Source of the DNA: Marivirga arenosa
Lineage (GTDB): Bacteria > Bacteroidota > Bacteroidia > Cytophagales > Cyclobacteriaceae
Length of the DNA stretch: 64,000 nt
Direction of reading: 5' to 3'
Assembly (NCBI RefSeq): GCF_030503875.2
Contig: NZ_CP129968.2
Span: forward strand, 2,072,001 to 2,136,000
The translations under genes were made by a program, and so were the position numbers. This document shows, in pieces, positions 1-8,480 of the stretch (position 1 is its first letter; each line of letters opens with the position of its first letter). The notes beneath the pieces are model-generated. The model worked only from the letters and a program-made list of their open reading frames with translations. It made no database searches and was not told the origin of the DNA.

Positions 1-2
1 AA

Positions 3-95
3 ATGTTTGTCAATAAGGAATTAAAGCCAATGACCTTAGATAAAGAGGAGATTTATGAAAATGCCGCTAGGATTTATCATCCTCAGGTTGAATAA
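3..95 (+). CDS. C-terminal end of a truncated CDS, possibly amidohydrolase
   Basis: An open frame enters from the left window edge and stops with TAA at 93-95. Only about 30 residues are visible, ending in a motif like EIYENAARIYHPQ. A helix of the form 'NAxRxY' close to the C-terminus is common in amidohydrolase-2 family proteins, so that is a guess, not a call. The last 29 bp overlap the 3' end of the convergent DUF1643 gene. The real start lies outside the window. Confidence 0.4.
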   Translation: MFVNKELKPMTLDKEEIYENAARIYHPQVE

Positions 96-603
96 CATTT
101 TCCATATAATGTTCCATATCGAAGTCGGTTAGAACTGTATTTTTTATTAAATATAATGGATGCCGAGGATGTCCTGCTTTTAGAGGATCGCCTGCTGACA
201 ACCATTTACAATCGTAAAATTGGCTCATGTTGAAGATATCCGATAGGCAGTGCTTTAAGAAATCTCTGGAATCAATTAAGTTACCCCAGGCAGCCCAAAT
301 CGTTAGCTCATCATTTTCTAAATGAGATTCGATGATCTCTAAATTTGTTTCGTGATACTTTTTGATGATTCGTTGGTGCAATAACTTTGGATCAGCACTT
401 CTTTGCGGGTACAGATTTAACATCAACCAGCTATCAAATTGGTTGTGCTTAGCAATTCTTTCCACGGATGAAACTGTTCCGTCATATTCCTCTGGTTTCG
501 CATGACTAGGATTCACGCCAATGCATAGCAGTGTATTTTTTCCTTTTTTCCCTAAAGAATAACGGTATTCTCCGCTTTTGTCGGTCTCATAAATCCACTT
601 CAT
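67..603 (-). CDS. DUF1643 domain-containing protein
   Basis: 178 residues, starting at an ATG (601-603). The conserved DUF1643 signatures are visible: a CIGVNPSHA segment near residue 27 and NLYPQRSADP near residue 63. The domain fills almost the whole protein, which fits the family's usual size. Its biochemical function is unknown. It is transcribed alone, convergent with and overlapping the partial gene at the window edge, and divergent from the membrane-protein/XRE pair that begins at 719. No signal peptide or membrane segment is seen. Confidence 0.85.
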   Translation of the reverse strand: MKWIYETDKSGEYRYSLGKKGKNTLLCIGVNPSHAKPEEYDGTVSSVERIAKHNQFDSWLMLNLYPQRSADPKLLHQRIIKKYHETNLEIIESHLENDELTIWAAWGNLIDSRDFLKHCLSDIFNMSQFYDCKWLSAGDPLKAGHPRHPLYLIKNTVLTDFDMEHYMENVIQPEDDKS

Positions 604-634
604 AATGAAATATAGTTAAAATTTTAAAAATTAA

Positions 635-695
635 TGTAAATAAAACTTGACATTTATATTTTAATAATAGTTATTTGTGTAAATAAAACTTTACA
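635..695. promoter_or_regulatory. Twin inverted-repeat operator upstream of membrane protein/XRE pair
   Basis: Two 18-bp sites lie 43 bp apart in the divergent intergenic region. The site at 678-695 is TGTAAA-TAAAAC-TTTACA, a perfect 6-bp inverted repeat. The site at 635-652 has the same sequence with one change (TTGACA). The shared 6-bp spacer and the position just upstream of a gene pair that encodes an XRE repressor suggest autoregulation by the product of 1144-1335. The link to that regulator is inferred. Confidence 0.55.
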
Positions 696-718
696 AAAAG
701 ACAATAAGTAATTACAAT

Positions 719-1147
719 ATGACAACTAAACAATACATTATGGAAGCAAGTAACTGGCATGAACAGAAAAAGAAAAATTTAAAAGCCTTAGCAATTTGGA
801 CATTTGCCTGGGTTTCAACTTTGGCTCTAGTGACATTTGGCCCTAAATTCTTATGGGAAGGGAATCAAGTGTTTACCTATTTAGCATTCTTTCTAAATTT
901 AGGATTTGGAGTAGGAATGATTTTCGCGAATAGAAATCACATTAATGGTCTAGATGAATTAGATAAGAAAATTACTTTTGATGCTATGGCAATAGCATTA
1001 GGAGTTGGGGTGATTGGTGGCTTAAGTTTTTCAGTTATGGATATCACCAATATGATTGGGTTTGATGCTGAGATTTCATTTTTAGTAATTTTAATCTCGA
1101 TAACCTATTTAATTGCAACGCTAGTAGGAAAATATAGATATAAATGA
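719..1147 (+). CDS. Four-helix inner-membrane protein of unknown function
   Basis: 142 residues with four predicted membrane segments (about 24-42, 52-70, 92-112 and 120-138) and no recognised catalytic motif. The stop codon overlaps the start of the following XRE regulator by 4 bp, so the two are translationally coupled. Pairs of a small multi-pass membrane protein with a roughly 65-residue XRE regulator are common in Firmicutes and Bacteroidota, but the membrane partner usually has no assigned function. The twin operator at 635-695 probably controls both genes. Confidence 0.75.
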   Translation: MTTKQYIMEASNWHEQKKKNLKALAIWTFAWVSTLALVTFGPKFLWEGNQVFTYLAFFLNLGFGVGMIFANRNHINGLDELDKKITFDAMAIALGVGVIGGLSFSVMDITNMIGFDAEISFLVILISITYLIATLVGKYRYK

Positions 1148-1335
1148 AAAATCGAGTTAAAGTATTAAGAGCGGAGCACAATATCACTCAGGCTGATTTA
1201 GCTAATGCGGTACAAGTATCAAGGCAAACCATTAATGCAATTGAAAAGGAGAAATTTGATCCCAGCTTAGATTTGGCATTTAAACTTTCAAAGTATTTTT
1301 CAAAAGCTATTGAAGAGATTTTTCAATATGAATAG
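1144..1335 (+). CDS. Small XRE-family helix-turn-helix regulator
   Basis: 63 residues that are almost entirely one HTH_3 domain. The recognition region reads ITQADLANAVQVSRQTINAIE, followed by the family-typical tail in which DPSLDLAFKLSKYF precedes IEEIF. There is no sensor domain. It overlaps the upstream membrane-protein gene by 4 bp, so the two form one operon. It is likely an autorepressor acting at the inverted repeats 635-695. The family and DNA-binding role are clear; the signal it responds to is not. Confidence 0.9.
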   Translation: MKNRVKVLRAEHNITQADLANAVQVSRQTINAIEKEKFDPSLDLAFKLSKYFSKAIEEIFQYE

Positions 1336-1399
1336 GAGAGAAGATCATAGAAATTCATGACCTATAAAAGAAATTTGAAGTCAACTATTATTTTTACCT

Positions 1400-2251
1400 A
1401 TGCTTTCAATCTTAAAAAGACCGCATCCTTTTATTTTCAATTCCGGGAGTATTCTCATTCCTGGAATTTTTACTTTCATTCTAATTAGTCTTTTCAGACC
1501 TCTAGGTTTCAATAGTCTGCCTACCACTTATGTTTTGGCTTTTGCATTGGGCCTCGGCTTAATTGCTTCAACTATGGTTTGGCTGACAGTTAAAACTTTT
1601 AAACTGCTGTTTCCTAAATTAATGGATGAAGATTTATGGACTTTAGGCAAGGAAATTATGCTGATTTTTACAGTGCTTCTGGTAATAGTGTTCACTATTT
1701 TTATCATTTTTTTAAGCATTGATGTTTTGGATAATGACCCAGTTTCCCTTTTTAGAATGGTATTTGTAAAAACATTATTGTTTAGCATATTTCCCATACT
1801 AATTATGGTGCTTTTTGAACAGTATAATTATCAACGAAATCAACTCAAGGTAGCTAATGAGCTAAGTCAAAAAGTGAAGCTAGAACAAAAGCACACAGAA
1901 AATATGCATTCAATTGTGGCTGAAAATGGCCAGCCTGTATTGCACTTGAAAAGTGATGAAATCCTTTGGGCACAGTCAGATGGAAATTACCTTGAGCTAT
2001 TTTATCTAGAGTCAGGAGAAAAAGTTACAAAAGAGTTGATTCGAAACAGATTAAAGAATTTGGTAGATCAACTTCCCGATGAAACATTTTTTCATTGTCA
2101 TAAGAGTTATATGATTAATCTTAATCACATTCAGAAAGTGCAGGGCAATGCCCGAAACTTTGAAGTAGTGCTTAGATATGGGAATATTCGGATACCTGTA
2201 GCCAGATCAAAATCTTTTGAATTAAAGGAAAAAATCAATCGATCTATATAG
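1400..2251 (+). CDS. Membrane-anchored LytTR DNA-binding protein
   Basis: 283 residues. The N-terminal half has about four membrane segments (20-38, 42-65, 85-110, 118-142). A short linker follows, then a C-terminal LytTR domain (about 185-283) containing ILWAQSDGNYLELFY and the FHCHKSYMINLNHI motif. There is no receiver domain, so this is a membrane-tethered transcription factor rather than a response regulator. Such proteins are common in Bacteroidota. The start at 1400 is an ATG just before the first hydrophobic stretch. Target genes cannot be inferred; the downstream outer-membrane gene is one candidate. Confidence 0.85.
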   Translation: MLSILKRPHPFIFNSGSILIPGIFTFILISLFRPLGFNSLPTTYVLAFALGLGLIASTMVWLTVKTFKLLFPKLMDEDLWTLGKEIMLIFTVLLVIVFTIFIIFLSIDVLDNDPVSLFRMVFVKTLLFSIFPILIMVLFEQYNYQRNQLKVANELSQKVKLEQKHTENMHSIVAENGQPVLHLKSDEILWAQSDGNYLELFYLESGEKVTKELIRNRLKNLVDQLPDETFFHCHKSYMINLNHIQKVQGNARNFEVVLRYGNIRIPVARSKSFELKEKINRSI

Positions 2252-2367
2252 GTGCTTCCTTTTTATACCTAATCGTTCCCATTAATACCAAACGGTACTC
2301 AGATCAGCTCAAATACCGATTGGGCTCTTCATATTTGCTTCATCATTCATAAACACAAAAGTAAAAA

Positions 2368-3630
2368 ATGAAGCAGGGTCTATTAGCATTTATTATTTTA
2401 TTCAATTCTGAATTACTCCATGCGCAGGTATATATGGAGGAGAAAAGCAAACATAGATTTGCCCAAACCTATGTAGGGTTCAATACACAGATAGTACCAA
2501 CACAAGGTCAATTTGTATCAGGCGGTTTGAGTAGTAAATTTCCAACACTTATTTCTCCTAGATTTAATATAGGGGGTTTACATTTTTGGGGAAAGTGGGA
2601 CTTCAATGTTAATCTTCCGCTCGCACACTTAGGTGATAAAAAAGTTTCAGAAGAAACAGAATACCTTTTCTTGCCAGGAGCAGATTTAAGTGCTCGATAC
2701 TACCCATGGAGAATGGAATTTGGCAAATTGAGACCTTATGCTGGAGTTTCAGTGAATCAGATGGTTTTCAAATTAGAGCACGAAGAGCTCGGGAGCAGAG
2801 ATGATTTATTTTTCACTGCATCGCCCTTAGCAGGTATTTCCTATGCTTATAAAGGATGGCAATTTAATGCGGAACTTATGTGGGTGCCCACGAACAAAAA
2901 AGAGTTCTATACGAGCCGAAATCAAAGAGAAATATTTCATTTACCACAAAATTATTTTTCAGTTGGGATTGTAAAGTTTTTCGATACTACACTAAAGGAA
3001 GAGAAAGGCTACAAAAACGGATCTACCAAGAAAAAGGAAGATGAATTGAGAAGTAAAGGGAAATTAAACAGCTTTTCAATAGGTGTTGCACCAAGTGGAG
3101 CATATTTCTTGCGAGCACCGCAATTCTCTCAAGGTGAGCAGCAGTCCTTACCACGGCACAAAGGTGAATTCAATTGGGATTTTGGGCTGGGCTACTTATT
3201 TCATGACACAGGGCTTCACATCGGTTTTAGTTATAGGGATTACAGCTCAAACTCGAACAGCTATGGATTAGAACATGTAATTCGAAGAAAGTCTGTGGCA
3301 TTCGAAGCCTTTAAATTCTTTTGGGATTACAATGGATTTGTACCATTTATCGGACCAAGCATTAGCTATGAGAGATGGGGTGCAGCGGAATTTGAGAATG
3401 ATGTAATGACAAATGAAGTGGCCCGAACTAGAATGATTTCGCCAGGGATAATTTTTGGTTGGGACATAGTTCCATCTCCACTCGAGACTTGGGTATTACG
3501 CACAAACCTTCGATATTATCCCTTACAAAAAGTCAAAGACCCCTCCAGACAACTGTCCAGAATGGATCAATTTGAATTTAATATCATTCAATTAGTCATC
3601 TATCCAAATCGAATCATCAATCTGCGCTAA
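2368..3630 (+). CDS. Secreted outer-membrane beta-barrel-like protein
   Basis: 420 residues with an N-terminal signal peptide (hydrophobic stretch to about residue 19, cleavage near HAQ). The rest is rich in alternating aromatic/polar strands, with two barrel-like segments (about 30-205 and 235-420) joined by a charged KKKEDE linker. No named family was recognised. It lies 4 bp upstream of the DUF2306 gene, so it probably heads a three-gene operon with the DUF2306 and aspartyl-protease genes. Localisation is inferred from sequence character only. Confidence 0.65.
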   Translation: MKQGLLAFIILFNSELLHAQVYMEEKSKHRFAQTYVGFNTQIVPTQGQFVSGGLSSKFPTLISPRFNIGGLHFWGKWDFNVNLPLAHLGDKKVSEETEYLFLPGADLSARYYPWRMEFGKLRPYAGVSVNQMVFKLEHEELGSRDDLFFTASPLAGISYAYKGWQFNAELMWVPTNKKEFYTSRNQREIFHLPQNYFSVGIVKFFDTTLKEEKGYKNGSTKKKEDELRSKGKLNSFSIGVAPSGAYFLRAPQFSQGEQQSLPRHKGEFNWDFGLGYLFHDTGLHIGFSYRDYSSNSNSYGLEHVIRRKSVAFEAFKFFWDYNGFVPFIGPSISYERWGAAEFENDVMTNEVARTRMISPGIIFGWDIVPSPLETWVLRTNLRYYPLQKVKDPSRQLSRMDQFEFNIIQLVIYPNRIINLR

Positions 3631-3634
3631 TATT

Positions 3635-4306
3635 ATGAAGAATATAATTCAAATCATCCTGATCATTCATATTTTCTCAGGTGCAATTGCCTTGATAAGC
3701 GGTGCAATAGCTATCGCTACACAGAAAGGAAAAGTAAAACATAAGAAATCAGGGAAGATATATGCTATGGCAATGCTCATCGTATTTGTAACAGGAATAA
3801 GCATTGCAAGCTATCAATTTAATAGATTTCTGTTCTTAATTGCCTTTCTTAGCTATTACAGTGTGTTTTCAGGAGTAAGAATTCTAGAATTGAAAAAATT
3901 GCATCAAGGTCAAAATCCACAATGGTACGATTGGTTTGCAGGTATTATTAATTTTATTGCCAATTTAGCCTTTGTTGCCATTGCGATTCACTATGCTTTG
4001 AAACCTGAAACTAATGTTGCTGGGGTGCTATTGTCTGCAGGTTTTGGTTTAGGAGGAATGTATCTAAGCTATGTGAATATGAAGCCTTTTGTAAAAAGAC
4101 CTACACATGTGGCACATTGGTATACTTATCATCTAGGGAATATGATGGGAGCCTATATTGCTACTTTTACTGCATTTTTATCCACTATGGTCACTCGTTT
4201 TGAGTTAATGAATCCTTTTATCGCATTTGCTTTACCATCACTTATCGGGATTCCTCTATTAGTATATTGGACACATAAAACGGAAGTTAAATTTAAAATG
4301 AAATGA
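3635..4306 (+). CDS. DUF2306-like multi-pass membrane protein
   Basis: 223 residues with about seven hydrophobic segments. The first segment has the pattern expected of DUF2306 proteins: a His early in helix 1, the G-A-I-A-L-x-S-G run, then HKKSGKIYAMAM after the first loop. The function of the family is unknown, though the conserved His residues suggest haem or quinone chemistry (inference). The gene overlaps the following protease-like gene by 4 bp (ATGA), supporting co-transcription. Confidence 0.65.
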   Translation: MKNIIQIILIIHIFSGAIALISGAIAIATQKGKVKHKKSGKIYAMAMLIVFVTGISIASYQFNRFLFLIAFLSYYSVFSGVRILELKKLHQGQNPQWYDWFAGIINFIANLAFVAIAIHYALKPETNVAGVLLSAGFGLGGMYLSYVNMKPFVKRPTHVAHWYTYHLGNMMGAYIATFTAFLSTMVTRFELMNPFIAFALPSLIGIPLLVYWTHKTEVKFKMK

Positions 4307-5466
4307 AATATCTATTTTCTATTATAATCATCTTAGTTGCCAGCTCTTTCTTAGGCTGCAGTTATTTGAAAAATGTACAGCTTTTGAGTGGCGGTGAATT
4401 AAGACGCCAGAAATTTGTACAAGCCATTCCTTTCGAAATGAAAAAGGATATTATTGTGGTGAAAGCTAAAGTAAATGGCGACAGTATTGAAAGAGAATTT
4501 ATATTTGACACGGGCGCTTTCAATAGTAAAATTGAAAAGGAATTGGCTGAATCTCTTCAACTTAAAACCATTACCACTAAATCAAATTCTACTGCAGCTG
4601 GAGTCACGAGAGAAATTGAAGTCACTAGAATCGATTCTATCATTTTCGGAGAAACTGCCTTTTATAATGTAGGAGCTGGAAAAGTAGCGTATGATGAAGA
4701 GTCTGCAAGTCCGTGCATTGCTCCTCATGGAATCATTGGAGCCAATATCTTAAAATTGGCCCATTGGAAAATAGATTATGAAAAGCATTTGATTTTCTTT
4801 TCAGATCAAGCATTTGCTGTAGAAACGGCTTCTCATGCCATTCCTTTTGATCATCCATTACTTTCAGGTACGCCTAGTATCAGCTTGAAAATAGGAGGAA
4901 GAGAAGCCAAGAATGTGCTATTTGATGTCGGTTATAATGGTGGATTAGTTTTGCCGATAGGCTTAGCTGAAGCATTTGAAGGAGAGGAAAAGTTATTTTT
5001 TGACCGATCTACAACAGGTATTTATGGATCCAAGACTGATACCCTCATAGAAAAGCAGCTGGAAATAGAAATTGATGGATTTAAAACTACCATCCCAGTT
5101 AATTTTTCAGCAAATGGAAAGGCACTATTGGGCAATGAGTTCTTGAAACACTTCGATGTAGTCATCAACTATGAAAAAGATATCATTGAATTAGTTCAAA
5201 GGAAGGAAGTAGAAATTTTGCCTAATCGTAAATTTATTCCCGGTATAACTAATAAGAATCAATGGGTAGTAAATAGAACAACAGAAGAATTGCCACTTTC
5301 TTTAGGGGATAGCCTGATTAGTATCAATGGAAAAACACCCGCGGATCTATTAGAGAATTATTGCGACTATGTCATGAATATTAGCTCTTTAATAGATTCA
5401 GATAGTCTTCATATAGTAAAAACAAGTGGGGAAAAGCTGGCTATAGTTAATGAATTGATTTTATAA
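4303..5466 (+). CDS. Retropepsin-like aspartyl protease family lipoprotein
   Basis: 387 residues. The N-terminus has a lipobox (SSFLGC), so the protein is probably lipid-anchored in the periplasm. Two pepsin-like halves are visible: the first has the catalytic motif FDTGAFNSK near residue 68, while the second has FDVGYNGG near residue 208, where the usual Thr is Val. The C-terminal roughly 90 residues resemble a PDZ domain (SLGDSLISINGKTPADLL). Bacterial clan AA proteins with a PDZ tail are widespread in Bacteroidota. Substrates are unknown. Confidence 0.75.
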   Translation: MKYLFSIIIILVASSFLGCSYLKNVQLLSGGELRRQKFVQAIPFEMKKDIIVVKAKVNGDSIEREFIFDTGAFNSKIEKELAESLQLKTITTKSNSTAAGVTREIEVTRIDSIIFGETAFYNVGAGKVAYDEESASPCIAPHGIIGANILKLAHWKIDYEKHLIFFSDQAFAVETASHAIPFDHPLLSGTPSISLKIGGREAKNVLFDVGYNGGLVLPIGLAEAFEGEEKLFFDRSTTGIYGSKTDTLIEKQLEIEIDGFKTTIPVNFSANGKALLGNEFLKHFDVVINYEKDIIELVQRKEVEILPNRKFIPGITNKNQWVVNRTTEELPLSLGDSLISINGKTPADLLENYCDYVMNISSLIDSDSLHIVKTSGEKLAIVNELIL

Positions 5467-5579
5467 TTATGACTCTTGTTTAGTGGCTAATATCTCGTTT
5501 TATTATTGAATTAAATTTTAACGATTGATTGCAGATTTCTGCTTTAGGATATTGGTTTTGAATCTAAATAAAAAGTGAA

Positions 5580-5604
5580 AAGGGTACGGTTTATTCGTAC
5601 CCTT
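5580..5604 (-). terminator. Hairpin terminator of the alpha/beta hydrolase gene
   Basis: A 9-bp stem (AAGGGTACG...CGTACCCTT) with a short A/T loop lies 6 bp past the hydrolase stop codon. On the minus strand it is followed by a T-rich run, as expected for an intrinsic terminator. Confidence 0.65.
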
Positions 5605-5610
5605 CTATAC

Positions 5611-6492
5611 TTATTTCATAGCTAAAAATGAATCTACCTGTCCGTAGAACCACTCAGGTTCATCATAGAAAATAAAGTGATAGGCTTTATCGGCTACTGC
5701 TACTTTCACGTTCTTGATATCTTTGCATTGAGCTTCATAGTTTTGTTCGACTATAGCTTTTGTGCTTCCATATTGCTCATAAGCAGCCCAAGCTCCTAAT
5801 ACTAATACATTCGCTTTTACATTATTCATTTCAGGTCTTATATCGGTAGTATACATTTCGCCATAAGCTTGTCCAGTAACACTTCTGTTACTATTAATAC
5901 CCATTTCAACTACTTGTTCCCTTTTGTCTGGAGTCGCAATCATTCCAGCGATAATCATTTTTTGTTGTTGGGCATATGCTTCTTCTGTAACATTTTGCAT
6001 ACTAGCTTTCATTTGATTTACAAATCCTTGTGCCGTTTCAGGAGTAATGTTTGGCATCTGAATAGCAGGGAAGTAAGGAATTCCATCAACTGAAATTACT
6101 TTTTCAAATAATTCTGGAGCTGTTGCTGAGGCCCATAAGGAAAGAAAACCACCCATGCTATGCCCCATCAAAATGGAGTTCTTTAATTTATTTTCTTTAG
6201 TGTAGGATATAATTTCGTCTCTTACAGCTTTTAAGTAATGATCACTTTCTACATTTTCTTTGTTTCCAAATCCCTTTAAGGTGACCAGGTGAATTTCATA
6301 ATTTGATTTGTAGCGGTTAACAACATCTGACCATACATCAGCAGAGCAAGACATGCCGTGTATCAAAATCATAGGTTGTCCTTTTCCTATAACTTTAGTG
6401 CTGATAATGTTTTCACTTTTTAAAATGTGAGCCGAAAATAGTAATCCAGCAATTAATAATATGATTCGTGATTTTTTGATTAGATTTTTCAT
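5611..6492 (-). CDS. Exported alpha/beta-hydrolase
   Basis: 293 residues when started at the ATG at 6490-6492. An upstream in-frame TTG (6516) is less likely because the ATG places the signal peptide (LLIAGLLFSAHIL) at the N-terminus. The fold markers are the oxyanion-loop motif LIHGMS, the nucleophile elbow GHSMGG (Ser112) and a late His in DKAYHFIF. The enzyme is probably a periplasmic esterase, peptidase or lipase-like hydrolase; the substrate cannot be told. It is a single gene ending in a hairpin terminator. Confidence 0.85.
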   Translation of the reverse strand: MKNLIKKSRIILLIAGLLFSAHILKSENIISTKVIGKGQPMILIHGMSCSADVWSDVVNRYKSNYEIHLVTLKGFGNKENVESDHYLKAVRDEIISYTKENKLKNSILMGHSMGGFLSLWASATAPELFEKVISVDGIPYFPAIQMPNITPETAQGFVNQMKASMQNVTEEAYAQQQKMIIAGMIATPDKREQVVEMGINSNRSVTGQAYGEMYTTDIRPEMNNVKANVLVLGAWAAYEQYGSTKAIVEQNYEAQCKDIKNVKVAVADKAYHFIFYDEPEWFYGQVDSFLAMK

Positions 6493-6704
6493 TTGTTTTT
6501 GTTTTTGATTTCTCAAATGAAGAAAGAATCATCCATATCCAGAAAATGTATTGACAAAGTGTAATTATAAAATGATAAACTGCCGAATGAGAATATCTTA
6601 TTGATAAAATGTCTGTTTTATCTGCCTTATTACCTTTCGTCAATAGTTTTATGTAATTCGTCAATTATAGTTGTTACAAAAACATTGCTTTCTATCTTTA
6701 AGAA

Positions 6705-7739
6705 ATGATTTGGAAAAGAATAACAGAATATAAAATACATCACGTAATTGGTTGGTCGCTTTACTTTGCATTAGCCAGTTCAGCTTATTATCAATTCTAC
6801 ACTAATAAAGTCGATTTATACTTAGTAACTTCTGTCTATGTGTTATCACACGCAGCAATGTATTATGTTTCCCAGTATGTAATTGCTGTCAGGACCTTAA
6901 AAAAAGGGAGGTCAGGCTTATTTTTTATATTCTACTTTTTACTTGCCGTTTTATTGTCATTCCTAATGTTTGGAGCGATTAATTTAATATTAGGAAAGGA
7001 TATGCCAAGGTATTTTGGAGACCAATTCATGAACATATTTCCTGTTTTTTTGATTTCAAATCTATTCATGGGTGGAGTATTGATTGGTATTAAATCTATT
7101 ATAGATAAATCAAGAAATCAGAAGTTAGAACAGGCGCGACACCAGGAGAACCTGATGACGGAATTGAGTTATCTGAAAGCGCAGGTTAATCCTCATTTTT
7201 TATTTAACACTATAAATAGTGTTTATGTCTTAATTAAGATTGATCCAGATAAGGCGGCAGAAATGCTGATAAAATTATCGGATTTACTTCGATCGCAGTT
7301 ATATGATTTCAGTAAAAATAAAATTACAATAGAAGAAGAAATTCAGTATTTAGAAAATTATATAGCTCTAGAGAAGTTAAGGAAAGCCCATAGAGTAGAA
7401 GTTGAATTTAGTAAGGAGGGAGAATTATATGATTTCTCAATGCCTCCTTTACTTTTAATTCCATTTTTAGAGAATTGCTTTAAGCATTTATCTTCTAATC
7501 AGGATTCTACCAATATTGTTAAGATTAATCTGAGAAAGCAAGGATCAAATTTATTGGCTGAATTCATAAATACTTATGATGATGAATTAGATGATAATAG
7601 GGCAGGAGGAATTGGTTTGAGTAATGTAAAAAGAAGACTGGCTTTACTTTTTCCAAATAAATATGAATTAAGCATTAAGAAGAATAACGACTTTTTTGAA
7701 GTCAGCCTTAAACTGAACTTAGATGAAAATGAGCACTAA
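6705..7739 (+). CDS. LytS/YehU-type sensor histidine kinase
   Basis: 344 residues. There are four membrane segments in the first 130 residues and a short coiled-coil linker. A His_kinase (PF06580) domain follows with the phospho-accepting His164 in AQVNPHFLFNTIN, then an ATPase region with the N-box LIPFLENCFKH and GGIGLSNVKRRL. The gene overlaps the response regulator downstream, so the two form a LytS/LytTR-type two-component system. The input signal is unknown; the membrane region has no recognisable ligand domain. Confidence 0.93.
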   Translation: MIWKRITEYKIHHVIGWSLYFALASSAYYQFYTNKVDLYLVTSVYVLSHAAMYYVSQYVIAVRTLKKGRSGLFFIFYFLLAVLLSFLMFGAINLILGKDMPRYFGDQFMNIFPVFLISNLFMGGVLIGIKSIIDKSRNQKLEQARHQENLMTELSYLKAQVNPHFLFNTINSVYVLIKIDPDKAAEMLIKLSDLLRSQLYDFSKNKITIEEEIQYLENYIALEKLRKAHRVEVEFSKEGELYDFSMPPLLLIPFLENCFKHLSSNQDSTNIVKINLRKQGSNLLAEFINTYDDELDDNRAGGIGLSNVKRRLALLFPNKYELSIKKNNDFFEVSLKLNLDENEH

Positions 7740-8442
7740 AATGAATGTTTTAATTGTTGAGGACGAACATTTGGCAGCGGAAGGATTAAAATCATATGTT
7801 TCTGAAATCAATTTTTTAAACCTGATTGGCTATTGTGAAAATGCATTGGAAGCAAATAAATTTCTGGCCGAAAAATCTATCGACCTAATGTTTTTAGACA
7901 TTCAGATGCCAAAATTGACAGGCATTGATTTTCTGAAATCTCTTTCAAAACCGCCTATGGTGATATTCACTACTGCTTATCCTAATTATGCATTACAAGG
8001 TTACGAGCTTGATGTGATTGATTATTTGGTTAAACCTTATCCATTTGATCGTTTCTTAAAAGCTGTAAATAAAGCAAAAGACAGATTTGATTTATCTTAT
8101 CATGGTGTGAGCTCAGATGATTCTTCTCAAAATGAATATTTCTTTGTCAAGACTGAGCATAAACTTGAAAAAGTGATTTTTAATGAAATTAATTATGTTC
8201 AAGCTATGGAGAATTATGTGGTAATTCACAGTCATAAACAAAGTATTATCACATTAATGACTATGAAAGCTATGGAAGAGATTGTAGAGGATAAACCGTT
8301 CTTAAGAATCCATAAAAGTTACTTGATTAATAAAGATAAGGTGGAGGCTATAGAAGGTAATTCAATTCATATTGGAGGCAAAACGCTTCCTATTTCACGC
8401 CAAAAGAAAAGCCAAGTCTTGGATCAAATAATAAAATCATGA
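7723..8442 (+). CDS. LytTR-family response regulator
   Basis: Receiver domain (LIVEDEHLAAEG, phospho-acceptor Asp in LMFLDIQMP, conserved Lys in YLVKPYPFDR) followed by a LytTR DNA-binding domain (INYVQAMENYVVIH, FLRIHKSYLINKDKV). Three in-frame ATGs exist (7723, 7729 and 7741). The last gives the canonical MNVLIVEDE start and lies right after the kinase stop codon (7737-7739), so the true start may be 7741. It is the cognate regulator of the kinase at 6705-7739. Confidence 0.93.
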   Translation: MKMSTKMNVLIVEDEHLAAEGLKSYVSEINFLNLIGYCENALEANKFLAEKSIDLMFLDIQMPKLTGIDFLKSLSKPPMVIFTTAYPNYALQGYELDVIDYLVKPYPFDRFLKAVNKAKDRFDLSYHGVSSDDSSQNEYFFVKTEHKLEKVIFNEINYVQAMENYVVIHSHKQSIITLMTMKAMEEIVEDKPFLRIHKSYLINKDKVEAIEGNSIHIGGKTLPISRQKKSQVLDQIIKS

Positions 8443-8480
8443 TCTGGAACCTGGCTTTAAATATTAAATTATAAAAATAT

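Noticed and set aside
5869..6093. Plus-strand frame opposite the alpha/beta hydrolase gene.
   Set aside because: Antisense shadow of a gene with clear catalytic motifs.
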